Positions 6,534-15,548 of a stretch of DNA of 23,125 nt are shown in pieces (positions within the stretch are counted from its first letter, which is position 1; each line of letters starts with the position of its first letter). Under the pieces are notes generated by a model. The model saw only the letters and a program-made list of their open reading frames with translations. It searched no databases and was not told the origin of the DNA. Source of the stretch: an uncultured Porphyromonadaceae bacterium (GTDB lineage Bacteria > Bacteroidota > Bacteroidia > Bacteroidales > Muribaculaceae); contig CAJJQT010000003.1 in NCBI GenBank assembly GCA_905193995.1, forward strand, positions 1 through 23,125. The letters run 5' to 3'. Made by a program: the position numbers and the translations under genes.

Positions 6534-8363
6534 TTAGTGTTTGAGTTCGATGGGGCAGATGTTCAGGCCCGATACGCGGCCCTTGTTGCCGCTGACGCGC
6601 AGGGTGGTATAGGGTGCTTCGGGGAATACGGTGTTGGTCATGGCGAAGTGGCCGTCGTCGCCGAAGGCTTCGATGCTCGAACGGTCGATGTAGAGGTCGA
6701 GGCGGAGTCTGCCGCCCTCGTTGTAAGTGGGCGCGACAGTCGTGGCCGGGAAGTCCTGCGAAAAGTCGGACCGTCCGCTGTGCGTGCGGTCCATTGCGAA
6801 AGTCGCTGTGGACGGGTCGTATGTCATGGCGACGCTTTCGCCTGCCGGATTTGAGAGGGTGAGCGTGACGGGCTGGCTGTCGCGGGGATCAATGTCGAGC
6901 GAGATGACGCAGATGCCGTCATTGGCAACAGGCAGAGCGAAGCTGCGGCCTTTGGCCGAGATGCCGAACGATGCGTTTTTAGTCAGAGGCTTGCCGGCGA
7001 GGGCCTTAACCTCGGGCGAGGGTGACGATGCCACGTACCATTTGCCATCGTCCGAGAAGAGTCTCAGGTCGCGCGGCAGAGTGTTGGCGCTGCGGTACTG
7101 GAGTGTGGGGACTTCGGCCGCATACTGCCAGTTGCTCATCCAGCCGAGTGCCACGCGGCGGCCGTCGGGCGCGTCGCTCCATGTGACGGTGGCGTAGTGA
7201 TCCTTGCCATGGTCGAGCCAGCGAGTCTCGACGTTGCCTGCCGAGTCGGTGTCGGCAGTGAATCGGATGCCGTCGAAGTCGCCGACGAAGTACTGAGTGG
7301 CGCTGCCGCCGAAGGGGCCGCCGGGGTTGATGTTGCACAGAAGCACCCATTTCGAAGTGCCGTCGGGTGCTGTCAGTTCAAAAAGGTCGGGGCATTCCCA
7401 CACCCCGTCCTGGGCTGCGATGCCTTTGCCGAACGAGCTGAGCTGTTGCCACTCTTTGAGGTCTTTGGAAGCGAAGAACAGCATCTCCTTGTCGAGCGCG
7501 TGCGCCAAAGCCATGATCCATTGGCCTGTGGGCCCGTGGTAGAAGATCTTCGGGTCGCGGGCCTCGGATTCTAGAGTCAGCACAGGATTGCCGGGATATT
7601 TCGTGAAAGTGTAGCCGCCGTCAGTGCTTGTGGCAAGGCTCTGGCGCTGAGTCTCGGCCGCGGCGGTGTACATTGCCACGACTGCGTCGGACCCGAGTCC
7701 GAAGCTATTGACTGTGTCGACAGCGGCGCTGCCGCTGAATATGGTCCCGAGGCCGTCGGGGGCTATGGCTATGCCGTGGTGCTCCCAGTTGACCAGATCG
7801 GTCGACGTAGAGTGGCCCCAGGTCATGTTCTGCCACTTCGATCCGTAGGGGTTCCACTGATAGTAGAGGTGCCATACGCCGTCCTTGTAGAACATGCCGT
7901 TGGGGTCGTTCATCCAGCCGTAGGCCGGAGTGTGGTGGAAGAGCGGGCGCAGGGCCTCACGGTTCGAGGTGTCGAATGTATCGGTCAGAACCATGTCCTT
8001 CCAGCAGGCGTCGCCGGAAGCTTCGCGCACAGATGTACGGCCCTGCGAAGTGACGACGTTGAGCACTACGTTATGGCCCTTATAGGGCGAAAGATCAAGC
8101 GGAACGGTGAAGTCGGTCTTCGACTTGGCCAGACGCGCGTATATGACGTCGACGATCTTGCCGTCGGCGAGGATGTCGATGCGGGCGTCGTCGTTAGAGT
8201 CCTGGATCGGAAGCATCAGATAGCGTTCGGGGCCGTTGACCTTGACCATCGTGTTGTTGATGCCGAGATGGTCGATCTCGATACCGTCCGCAGCAATGGC
8301 GGTCTGACACCCAAGTGTGCAGCAGGCCGTAAGTGCTATTGATGTCAAGAGATATGTCTTCAT
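6534..8363 (-). CDS. Exported GH32 fructosidase (levanase/inulinase type) with N-terminal DUF4980-like domain
   Basis: GH32 enzymes hydrolyse beta-fructosides such as levan, inulin and sucrose with retention. All three catalytic motifs are intact: WMNDPNG at residues 150-156 with nucleophile Asp153, RDP at 269-271 with Asp270 as transition-state stabiliser, and WEC with acid/base Glu323. The C-terminal beta-sandwich has DRSSIEAFGDDG. Residues about 26-115 form an extra N-terminal domain like DUF4980, seen in Bacteroides exo-fructosidases. The N-terminus MKTYLLTSIALTACCTLGCQ is a signal sequence. LTAC could be a lipobox (Cys14), while TAIA-ADG near residue 25 could be a signal peptidase I site, so periplasmic versus lipoprotein placement is undecided. 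It is the first gene of the operon with the permease and fructokinase. Exo-action is inferred from the architecture, not proven. Confidence 0.93.
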   Translation of the reverse strand: MKTYLLTSIALTACCTLGCQTAIAADGIEIDHLGINNTMVKVNGPERYLMLPIQDSNDDARIDILADGKIVDVIYARLAKSKTDFTVPLDLSPYKGHNVVLNVVTSQGRTSVREASGDACWKDMVLTDTFDTSNREALRPLFHHTPAYGWMNDPNGMFYKDGVWHLYYQWNPYGSKWQNMTWGHSTSTDLVNWEHHGIAIAPDGLGTIFSGSAAVDTVNSFGLGSDAVVAMYTAAAETQRQSLATSTDGGYTFTKYPGNPVLTLESEARDPKIFYHGPTGQWIMALAHALDKEMLFFASKDLKEWQQLSSFGKGIAAQDGVWECPDLFELTAPDGTSKWVLLCNINPGGPFGGSATQYFVGDFDGIRFTADTDSAGNVETRWLDHGKDHYATVTWSDAPDGRRVALGWMSNWQYAAEVPTLQYRSANTLPRDLRLFSDDGKWYVASSPSPEVKALAGKPLTKNASFGISAKGRSFALPVANDGICVISLDIDPRDSQPVTLTLSNPAGESVAMTYDPSTATFAMDRTHSGRSDFSQDFPATTVAPTYNEGGRLRLDLYIDRSSIEAFGDDGHFAMTNTVFPEAPYTTLRVSGNKGRVSGLNICPIELKH

Positions 8364-8409
8364 GTATTAATATATTTTAGTGTCGGATTGTTCAGTCAAA
8401 AAAATAGTG

Positions 8410-8417
8410 CAAACCTA
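8410..8417 (-). promoter_or_regulatory. -7 promoter box for the GH32-MFS-fructokinase operon
   Basis: On the minus strand TAGGTTTG fits TAnnTTTG and lies 46 bases before the GH32 start codon. There is no good -33 TTTG at the expected spacing, as might be expected for a promoter that needs an activator. Confidence 0.5.
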
Positions 8418-8652
8418 AAAACGTGGCCCGGACTCTTCCGCGCGTTTATCTTTTGCCTTAGACCATTCAATAAATCAAAAAACCTAAATACTATTGTTTT
8501 TTTCGACATCATATGCCGGTGTTTTTCTTACTCATTGCAAAGCTAATAATAATCGGAGAGCCTGCCATATAAATTATGTAGCATTCGCTATTATTTTTGA
8601 TTCATCGCTCAGAAATTGCAATCAAATGCTGTGAAATTCATAATATAATTGC

Positions 8653-8660
8653 TAACTTTG
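8653..8660 (+). promoter_or_regulatory. -7 promoter box for the hybrid regulator
   Basis: TAACTTTG matches the consensus and lies 23 bases before ATG 8684. The box is inside the longer open frame that begins at 8597, which supports 8684 as the true start. The -33 region (TGTG near 8630) is weak. Confidence 0.55.
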
Positions 8661-8683
8661 CCGAGAAAGACAACCTGACGGCC

Positions 8684-11482
8684 ATGAAAACCATCCTGAG
8701 GATACTATTCATAAGTATGTTCTTCGCGCTGTGTGCATGCGGCGAAAAGGATAAGGTGCGTATAGGTGTGTCGCAATGCAGTGAGGACGGCTGGCGACAG
8801 AAAATGAATCTTGAGATGAATCTCGAGATGTCATTTCACGGCGACGCCGACATTGAGATCCGCTCGGCCGGCGACTCTAACGAAAAACAGATTGAGGACA
8901 TAAAATATTTTGCCGACAATGGCTTCGACATCATCATCGCGGCGCCAAACGAGGCGGCGGCCATCACACCTATAATAAAAGATGTGTACGAACGGGGCAT
9001 TCCGGTGATAGTCTTCGACCGCAACATCAACGGCGACTATTATACCGCTTTTCAGGGGGCCGACAATATCGGCATTGGCCGTCAGGCGGCCAAATATGCC
9101 CGGCATATAGCCGGTCCCCAGATGAGAGTTATCGAGCTTAAGGGCCGTCAGGGCTCGACGCCCGCTGTCGACCGGCACCGCGGCTTTACGGAGGCTGCCG
9201 GCAAGATGCCCGGCATCGCCGTTCTGGCTTCGGAATACTGCAACTGGAACGGCGACGAGGCTGCACGGGCTATGGATTCGCTCCTCAATATATATAAGGA
9301 GGTCGATCTGATCTATGCCCATAACGACCAGATGGCGATCGCTGCCTCAGAGGTGGCGCGCGCCCGCGGCCTGCGGCCGCATGTCATAGGCGTCGACGCC
9401 GCTCCCGACATCGGCCTGAGGGCCGTGTCCGACTCTGTGATCGACGCGACTTTCCTGTATCCGACCGAAGGGCGCCGTATCATACAGACGGCTTTCAGAA
9501 TACTCGCAGGCGAACCGTTTGACACGGTAGCCATCATTCCGGCGCTTTCCCCGGTCGATATGTCGAATGCTGATATTATATCGCTGCAGAACGAACAGAT
9601 GCGCGAGGAGAGCGGCCGCATGCTCTCGCTCAAAAATCAGGTCGACGAGTATTGGGAGCGGCATTCGGCCCAGACGGTGCTTTTCTATCTGACCATAGTA
9701 ATAGTCGTGCTGCTTATCGGTGTCCTGTTCCTGGTCCTTCGCTCCTTCTGGCAGCACCGGCGCCACCGCCGCATACTCGAGGAGAAGAACCACATACTCG
9801 AAAAGCAGCGCGACGTAGAGCGCGATCTCAACCGGCAGCTCAACGAGGCCACTCAGTCGAAGCTGGTGTTCTTCACAAATGTGTCGCACGACCTGCGAAC
9901 GCCGCTGTCGCTGATCATCTCGCCGGTCGAAGAGCTGCTCGACGCCAGGAACCTCACACCCGATCAGGACGTGATGGTGCGCATTGCAGCCAAGAACTGC
10001 AAGATTCTCAGGCGTCTGATCAACGAGATCCTCGACTTCCGCCGCTACGAAAACGGTAAACTCGAGCTTAACCGCGAGGAAGTGGATCTCGGTGCGCTCG
10101 TGGGCGAGTGGAGCAGCTCGTTCATGCCGCTGGCCATGCGCCGCGACATTGACCTGCGCGTATCCATCGACCACGCCCCCCGCGCCGTGGCAGCCGTCGA
10201 TGTCGAGAAGATCGAGCGCGTGTTCTTCAATCTGGTCAGCAACGCATTCCGCTACACACCCGCCAACGGCGTAGTGCATATCCATCTCAAAGTCGTCGAC
10301 ACCAATATCGTGCTGCAGGTCGAAGACACCGGGCGCGGTATCTCGGCCGAAGATCTTCCCAAGATTTTCGACCGTTTCTATCAGGTCGACAAAGTCCATC
10401 CCAAGGGCTCCGGCATAGGCCTCTCGCTGGCCAAGGCTTTTGTTGAGATGCACGGAGGCACTGTCAGCGTCGAGAGCCGGCCCGGCGTCGGCACGCGCTT
10501 CACAGTCACACTGCCGGTGGCCCATCTTGAAAAGTCCGCTCCTGCAAGCCCCGGGGCCGCAGCCGACCCGCTTCCGTCCAATGATCTTGTGGCCGAGCTC
10601 GCGCCGGTCGATGACTCGGCCGTGGCCGGCTTATCTGAATCGGCAGACGGCGGTGCCGAAGGCGAGTCGGACAGCCGGCCGCTCGTGCTCGTCATAGATG
10701 ACAACGATGACATGCGGCTGCTGCTGAGCAAGACTCTTGGCGGCCACTACCGTGTCATATCGGCCGCCGACGGGCGCCTTGGCCTGAAGCTGGCCGCGCG
10801 CTATGTGCCCGACCTCATACTCTGCGACGTGATGATGCCCGAAATGGACGGCTATGAGTTCACCCGCAAGGTCAAGGAGGAGATGTCGACAAGCCACATC
10901 CCGGTGCTGATGCTGACGGCCTGCTCGCTTGACAGTCAGCGCATCGAGGGTTATGAAAGCGGTGCCGACGGCTACATATCCAAGCCGTTCTCGACCGATA
11001 TGCTCGTGGCCCGCATTGAGTCGCTGCTGCTCAACCGCCGCCGCATATTCGACCTGAGCCGCGGATCAGGCGCAGCCGTAGATAACACGGCCGCAAACGC
11101 TGAGACCCCCGATCCGACAGAAACCGCCGCAAGCGGAGCTGCCGACCTCGACAACGAGTTCTTCAACCGCTTCCTTGAGATATTCAATGAGTCGATCGGC
11201 GATCCCGATCTGAGCGTCGACAGCATTGCTTCGAAGCTCGGCCTGGGCCGGTCGCAGTTCTACCGCAAGATCAAGGCGCTGACCAACTATTCGCCCGTGG
11301 AGCTGATGCGCCGTCTGCGGCTACGCCAGGCCCGCACCTTACTTTCGACCACCGACCGCACCATCGGCGAGATAGCCTACTGTACGGGCTTCTCCACGCC
11401 GGCCTATTTCACCAAATGCTACCGCGAGGCCTATGGCGAGACTCCTACGGAGCTGCGCCGCCGCCTCGGCATAAAAGACTGA
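8684..11482 (+). CDS. Hybrid two-component system regulator with periplasmic sugar-binding sensor
   Basis: This 932-residue protein joins sensor kinase and response regulator in one chain. From ATG 8684 it has a signal segment (MKTILRILFISMFFALCACG). A periplasmic-binding-protein sensor fold spans about residues 25-300, including IIIAAPNEAAAITPII and VIVFDRNI. One membrane helix lies at about 332-354. The HisKA box has FTNVSHDLRTPLS (His402), and the ATPase region has N and G boxes (NLVSNAFRYTP, DTGRGIS, GSGIGLSLAKAF). The receiver domain has phospho-acceptor Asp715 and Lys767. A C-terminal AraC helix-turn-helix lies at about 844-931. This matches the BT1754 class, whose sensor binds fructose and activates levan genes. 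It lies divergently from GH32 and upstream of susCD. An unusual LCAC sequence at residues 16-19 resembles a lipobox. A longer N-terminus from 8597 is possible but unlikely. Confidence 0.93.
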   Translation: MKTILRILFISMFFALCACGEKDKVRIGVSQCSEDGWRQKMNLEMNLEMSFHGDADIEIRSAGDSNEKQIEDIKYFADNGFDIIIAAPNEAAAITPIIKDVYERGIPVIVFDRNINGDYYTAFQGADNIGIGRQAAKYARHIAGPQMRVIELKGRQGSTPAVDRHRGFTEAAGKMPGIAVLASEYCNWNGDEAARAMDSLLNIYKEVDLIYAHNDQMAIAASEVARARGLRPHVIGVDAAPDIGLRAVSDSVIDATFLYPTEGRRIIQTAFRILAGEPFDTVAIIPALSPVDMSNADIISLQNEQMREESGRMLSLKNQVDEYWERHSAQTVLFYLTIVIVVLLIGVLFLVLRSFWQHRRHRRILEEKNHILEKQRDVERDLNRQLNEATQSKLVFFTNVSHDLRTPLSLIISPVEELLDARNLTPDQDVMVRIAAKNCKILRRLINEILDFRRYENGKLELNREEVDLGALVGEWSSSFMPLAMRRDIDLRVSIDHAPRAVAAVDVEKIERVFFNLVSNAFRYTPANGVVHIHLKVVDTNIVLQVEDTGRGISAEDLPKIFDRFYQVDKVHPKGSGIGLSLAKAFVEMHGGTVSVESRPGVGTRFTVTLPVAHLEKSAPASPGAAADPLPSNDLVAELAPVDDSAVAGLSESADGGAEGESDSRPLVLVIDDNDDMRLLLSKTLGGHYRVISAADGRLGLKLAARYVPDLILCDVMMPEMDGYEFTRKVKEEMSTSHIPVLMLTACSLDSQRIEGYESGADGYISKPFSTDMLVARIESLLLNRRRIFDLSRGSGAAVDNTAANAETPDPTETAASGAADLDNEFFNRFLEIFNESIGDPDLSVDSIASKLGLGRSQFYRKIKALTNYSPVELMRRLRLRQARTLLSTTDRTIGEIAYCTGFSTPAYFTKCYREAYGETPTELRRRLGIKD

Positions 11483-11489
11483 CCGTTCC

Positions 11490-12293
11490 ATGCCGATCCA
11501 TCATATCGACAGTATCTCCGATCCTCGCGTGGCCGTATTCGGCGCCCTGACCGAGGCTCAGCTGCGCTCACGCCTCGACCTTTCGCAGGCTGTCTTCATA
11601 GCCGAAAGTCCCAAAGTCATCAAAGTAGCCCTTGCCGCAGGCTACCGACCGCTGTCGCTGCTCTGCGAGGAGCGGCACATAGCCGGCGACGCCGCATCCA
11701 TCATATCCGCGTGGCCCGCAATGCCCGTCTACACCGGCGACCGCGCCACCCTGGCCGCACTCACCGGTTACACGCTCACGCGCGGCGTGCTGTGCGCGTT
11801 CAGGCGCCCGGCGCCCCGGACTCCAGAGGAGGTCTGCCGCGATGCTTCGCGCGTGGTGGTGATCGACGGTGTTACCGACACCACCAATATCGGGGCGATA
11901 TTCCGATCGGCGGCCGCACTCGGAGCCGACGCCGTACTGCTGACTCCCGATTCCTGCGACCCACTCAACCGCCGCTCCGTGCGCGTGTCGATGGGCACCG
12001 TCTTCCAGGTGCCGTGGACGTGGATCGGCGCCGATGTCACCGCGGTGATGCACAGCCTCGGCTTCCGCACAGTAGCCCTCGCCCTGACCGACCGCTCCGT
12101 GGGCATAGATGACCGCCGGCTAAACGCCGAGCCGCGCCTGGCCATGATCATGGGCACCGAAGGCGACGGGCTGCCGGCGCGGGTCATTGCCGAAGCTGAC
12201 TACACCGCCCGAATCCCGATGCACCACGGAGTCGACTCGCTCAACGTAGCGGCAGCCACCGCCGTGGCCATCTACCAGCTCGTGCAGAGGTAA
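11490..12293 (+). CDS. TrmH/SpoU-family RNA 2'-O-methyltransferase
   Basis: The 267-residue protein is a SPOUT-class methyltransferase that uses S-adenosylmethionine to methylate a ribose 2'-OH in rRNA or tRNA. The three SpoU motifs are visible: DGVTDTTNIGAIFRSAAALG (about residues 128-147), MIMGTEGDGLP, and IPMHHGVDSLNVAAATAVAI near the C-terminus. The first ~100 residues fit the N-terminal substrate-binding domain of RlmB/TrmH-like enzymes. It begins 7 bases after the regulator stop, so it is probably cotranscribed with it. It has no evident role in fructan use. The exact RNA target cannot be told from sequence. Confidence 0.88.
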   Translation: MPIHHIDSISDPRVAVFGALTEAQLRSRLDLSQAVFIAESPKVIKVALAAGYRPLSLLCEERHIAGDAASIISAWPAMPVYTGDRATLAALTGYTLTRGVLCAFRRPAPRTPEEVCRDASRVVVIDGVTDTTNIGAIFRSAAALGADAVLLTPDSCDPLNRRSVRVSMGTVFQVPWTWIGADVTAVMHSLGFRTVALALTDRSVGIDDRRLNAEPRLAMIMGTEGDGLPARVIAEADYTARIPMHHGVDSLNVAAATAVAIYQLVQR

Positions 12294-12343
12294 AGCGCAT
12301 GGAAAGCAGGCGCTCCGAGCCTGGGCCTTAATCCTATTAAAAA

Positions 12344-12381
12344 TCGTGCAATATTTTTGACAAATGTTGCACGACCTAATT
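12344..12381 (+). terminator. Hairpin, probable terminator after the methyltransferase gene
   Basis: TCGTGCAA (12344-12351) pairs with TTGCACGA (12367-12374). The stem continues through a T-G pair and ATTT/AAAT to a 5-base loop, 13 pairs in all. Five T residues follow at about 12380-12384 after a short gap (ACCTAA-type spacer), which is less than ideal, so a regulatory or processing hairpin in front of susC is also possible. Confidence 0.55.
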
Positions 12382-12410
12382 TTTATAGCCTTTGCAACCT
12401 TTATTATACA

Positions 12411-12438
12411 TTGGCCGCGTGCACATTATATAAATTTG
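12411..12438 (+). promoter_or_regulatory. Promoter of the susC-susD operon
   Basis: TAAATTTG (12431-12438) is a perfect -7 box 43 bases before the susC start. TTG at 12411-12413 is a possible -33 with a rather short 17-base spacer. The regulator's AraC domain would be expected to act just upstream. Confidence 0.6.
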
Positions 12439-12481
12439 CGACAGAAATTTGAATAACCCTAAATAACCACTCATTCTAATC

Positions 12482-15400
12482 ATGAAAAGAACAATCCTAA
12501 GTGCATTACTGCTTTTTCTGCTGACATTCGTGTCGCAGGCGCAGAACATCACTGTGCACGGGAGCGTGTGGGGACTGGCCGAAGACGAGCCTCTGATAGG
12601 TGCATCGGTCGTACCTGAAAACGCCCCGGGCCAAGGTGTCACTACAGACATTGACGGCAATTTTGTCATTTCTGTCCCCGCCGGTACTATGCTTACCGTT
12701 TCATATATCGGATATGTGAAGCAGACTCTGCCCGCTGCCGACAATATGCGAGTGGTCCTGAGCGAGGACGCGCAGGCGCTTGACGAGGTCGTTGTCGTCG
12801 GTTACACTACCCAGCGCAAGGCCGATCTCACCGGCGCTGTTTCCGTGATGAACATGAAACAACCTATTTCCGAAAACTCGGGCAGCATTATCAACTCGAT
12901 GCAGGGCCGGTTGCCCGGTGTGTCGGTAACGACTGACGCCGCTCCGGGCGGGGGTGGCGCGATCCGTATCCGCGGTATGGCTTCGGTCAACGGTAATGAT
13001 CCTCTCTATATAGTCGACGGTATTCCGACCGATGAAATAAAATCGCTCAATCCGGCCGACATCGAATCGATGCAGGTACTTAAGGATGCTGCATCGGCTT
13101 CGATTTACGGCTCGCGTGCCGCCAACGGTGTCATAATAGTCACTACCCGTCAGGGAAAGGGCGACCGCATGAGTGTGTCGGTCAGCTACGCGGCATCGCT
13201 GCAGACAGTGGGCAAGCGCTACGACATGCTCAACGCACAGCAGTGGGGCGAAGCCTACTGGAAGGCCAACCTCAATTCGGGCCTGACTCCTTCACATATT
13301 CTTTATGGCAATGGCGCCAGCCCCGAGCTGGTGAAGTTTATCGGCGGTAACGAAAACTTCCCGACCACCGACACCGACTGGCAGAAAGAAGTGTACCACG
13401 CCGCGTGGACCAACAACCTGACGGCCTCGATCAGCAATTCGAGCGACCGCGGCTCGTTCCTGTTCTCGGCCAATTACATCAACCAGGACGGTATGATGCG
13501 CGAGACCTATTACCGCCGCTACTCGGCCCGCGTCAACTCGGTGTATAACTTCAACAAGTACGTTATGGTAGGCGAGAACCTGATGGTCGCCAACTGGAAC
13601 GACCGCGGCTATTCCACCAATGACGACCGCGGTATTCCCTATACAGCCATGCGTCAGCATCCCGCTCTGCCCGTAAGAGGCCTCGACGGTGACTGGGCGC
13701 GTCCGATGGATCTGATTTCGTCTGATATCGCCAACCCCGTACAGCAGCTCTACAACGGCCGCGACAACACCAACCAGTCGTGGCGTATCTTCGGGAACGC
13801 TTTCTTGGCCGTCGCACCTGTCGAGGGCCTCACGCTGAAAACAAATCTCGGTATCGAGCACGTGCAGTATCTCAACAAGAACCTCAACCGCAAGACCGTG
13901 GCCAGCGACATGAACTCGATGTCGCGCGAATACGGCCAGGGCGACACCTGGACGTGGACAAACACAGCCAACTATGTCCGCACCTTCAACGACGTTCATA
14001 ACCTCAACGTACTTTTCGGCGTCGAAGCCATCAAGTACACCTTCGAGAACGTCGGAGCTGCCCGCACCGACTATGCCTTTGAGGACGACGACTACATGCA
14101 CATCGATTCGGGTGAAGGCACGCAGACCAACAACGGCGGCAAGAGCCAGTGGTCGCTCTTCTCGGTATTCGGCAAGGCCGACTATAACTACGCCGACCGC
14201 TACCTGACATCGTTCACTCTGCGCCGCGATGCATCGTCGCGCCTCGACAAGCACAACAACTCTGGCGTGTTCCCCGCCGCATCGGTGGCATGGCGTCCGA
14301 CCCAGGAAGCTTTCTTCCCCGAAAACAATGTGCTCAACGACCTGAAGCTGCGCGTCAGCTGGGGCCAGAACGGCAGCTCTGCCATCGGCAACCTTTACGC
14401 CTCGTACTCGACCTACCGCTACGACATGGGCAACGGCGCCTATGACCTCAACGGCACCAACACCGGTCAGGTTCCGGGCATCATCGTCGCAGCCTCGGGC
14501 AACCCCGACCTGAAGTGGGAGACCACCACGCAGACCAACATCGGTATCGACTTCGGCATGTTCAGCGGTTCGCTGTCCGTTTCGGCCGACTACTACATCA
14601 AGAAGACCCGCGACATGCTCACCATCCCGCCCGTACTCTCCGTAGCAGGTGAGAACGCCGCCATGTGGATGAACACCGGCGACATGGATAACCATGGCTT
14701 CGAGGTGACCGTCAACTACAACAGCCGACGCTACGGCGACTTCTGGTGGACCGGCAACTTCAATATATCGGCCTACCGCAACAAACTCGTCAAGCTCAAC
14801 AACTTCGTCACCAGCGTCGGGGGCGACTACCGCCTGATGATCGATCAGCCTATGGGTGTCTACTACGGCTACGTATGCGACGGCATCTTCCAGACCCCCG
14901 ACCAGGTCAGCAACCACGCCATCCAGCAGGGCGCCGCTCCCGGCCGACTGATCTACCGCGACATTGACGGCAACGGCGTCATCAACGAGGCCGACCGCTG
15001 CATCATCGGTGACCCGAACCCCGACTTCTCGCTCGGCCTTAATCTCGATTTCCACTACCGCGACCTCACACTGAGCACATTCTTCACCGGTGACTTCGGA
15101 TTCGACATCTACAACACCACCAAGCGTCAGCTCTACTTCATGAGCAACGGCGGAGTCTCGACCAACCGCAGCGTTGACATCCTTAACGCCTGGACGCCTA
15201 CCAACACCGCGACCGACATCCCGGCCCTGGCCATGACCGACGACAACAACGAGACCCGCATGTCGACCTACTACGTCGAGGACGGCTCGTACTTCAAGAT
15301 GAAGTACATCAAGCTCGCCTACGCCTTCCCCCAGAAACTTCTGCGCCCGATCGGAGCCTCGAGCCTGAGCGTCTACGGCCAGCTCGAGAACGTGTTCACA

Positions 15401-15520
15401 ATCACCAAGTACAAGGGTCTTGACCCCGAACTGCCCCTCGGCGGCTACGGCGCCCGCATCGACAACGGTCCGTACCCCCGCTCGCGCGTCATCACCCTGG
15501 GCCTGAATGTCAACTTCTAA
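12482..15520 (+). CDS. SusC/RagA-type TonB-dependent outer-membrane transporter
   Basis: This 1012-residue protein is the outer-membrane channel that imports oligosaccharides captured by its SusD partner, powered by TonB. Residues 1-20 are a signal peptide ending VSQA. A carboxypeptidase-D-like regulatory domain spans about 22-95. The SusC signature DEVVVVGY lies at 101-108. A plug domain includes LPGVSV, IRIRGMASVNGNDPLYIVDG and SASIYGSRAANGVIIVTTRQ. The rest is a beta-barrel ending in the aromatic C-terminus ITLGLNVNF. It lacks an N-terminal STN signalling domain, consistent with regulation by the hybrid system rather than by an anti-sigma factor. susD follows after 28 bases. Specificity for fructan is inferred from the neighbouring GH32, kinase and permease genes and from similarity in layout to BT1763. 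Confidence 0.95.
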   Translation: MKRTILSALLLFLLTFVSQAQNITVHGSVWGLAEDEPLIGASVVPENAPGQGVTTDIDGNFVISVPAGTMLTVSYIGYVKQTLPAADNMRVVLSEDAQALDEVVVVGYTTQRKADLTGAVSVMNMKQPISENSGSIINSMQGRLPGVSVTTDAAPGGGGAIRIRGMASVNGNDPLYIVDGIPTDEIKSLNPADIESMQVLKDAASASIYGSRAANGVIIVTTRQGKGDRMSVSVSYAASLQTVGKRYDMLNAQQWGEAYWKANLNSGLTPSHILYGNGASPELVKFIGGNENFPTTDTDWQKEVYHAAWTNNLTASISNSSDRGSFLFSANYINQDGMMRETYYRRYSARVNSVYNFNKYVMVGENLMVANWNDRGYSTNDDRGIPYTAMRQHPALPVRGLDGDWARPMDLISSDIANPVQQLYNGRDNTNQSWRIFGNAFLAVAPVEGLTLKTNLGIEHVQYLNKNLNRKTVASDMNSMSREYGQGDTWTWTNTANYVRTFNDVHNLNVLFGVEAIKYTFENVGAARTDYAFEDDDYMHIDSGEGTQTNNGGKSQWSLFSVFGKADYNYADRYLTSFTLRRDASSRLDKHNNSGVFPAASVAWRPTQEAFFPENNVLNDLKLRVSWGQNGSSAIGNLYASYSTYRYDMGNGAYDLNGTNTGQVPGIIVAASGNPDLKWETTTQTNIGIDFGMFSGSLSVSADYYIKKTRDMLTIPPVLSVAGENAAMWMNTGDMDNHGFEVTVNYNSRRYGDFWWTGNFNISAYRNKLVKLNNFVTSVGGDYRLMIDQPMGVYYGYVCDGIFQTPDQVSNHAIQQGAAPGRLIYRDIDGNGVINEADRCIIGDPNPDFSLGLNLDFHYRDLTLSTFFTGDFGFDIYNTTKRQLYFMSNGGVSTNRSVDILNAWTPTNTATDIPALAMTDDNNETRMSTYYVEDGSYFKMKYIKLAYAFPQKLLRPIGASSLSVYGQLENVFTITKYKGLDPELPLGGYGARIDNGPYPRSRVITLGLNVNF

Positions 15521-15548
15521 AGTCACTCCTTTAATCAATATCACGGTA

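Larger units (their letters stand above)
8364..8683. promoter_or_regulatory. Divergent regulatory region between GH32 operon and hybrid regulator
   Basis: This 320-base AT-rich region separates the minus-strand GH32-permease-kinase operon from the plus-strand regulator gene and contains no gene. It holds a -7 box for each direction (8410-8417 minus, 8653-8660 plus). AACCTAAA occurs twice in the left half, at 8412-8419 and near 8480. An AraC-type output domain would be expected to bind here, but I cannot identify its site with confidence. Confidence 0.55.

Noticed and set aside
8480..8530. A defined binding site for the AraC output domain in the divergent region
   Set aside because: The AACCTAAA repeats are short and AT-rich DNA gives such matches by chance; a matching pair in front of susC was not convincing.
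9347..10525. A 392-codon open frame antisense to the hybrid regulator
   Set aside because: It covers the sensor, kinase and ATPase regions of a well-supported sense gene and shows no recognisable domain or start signal.
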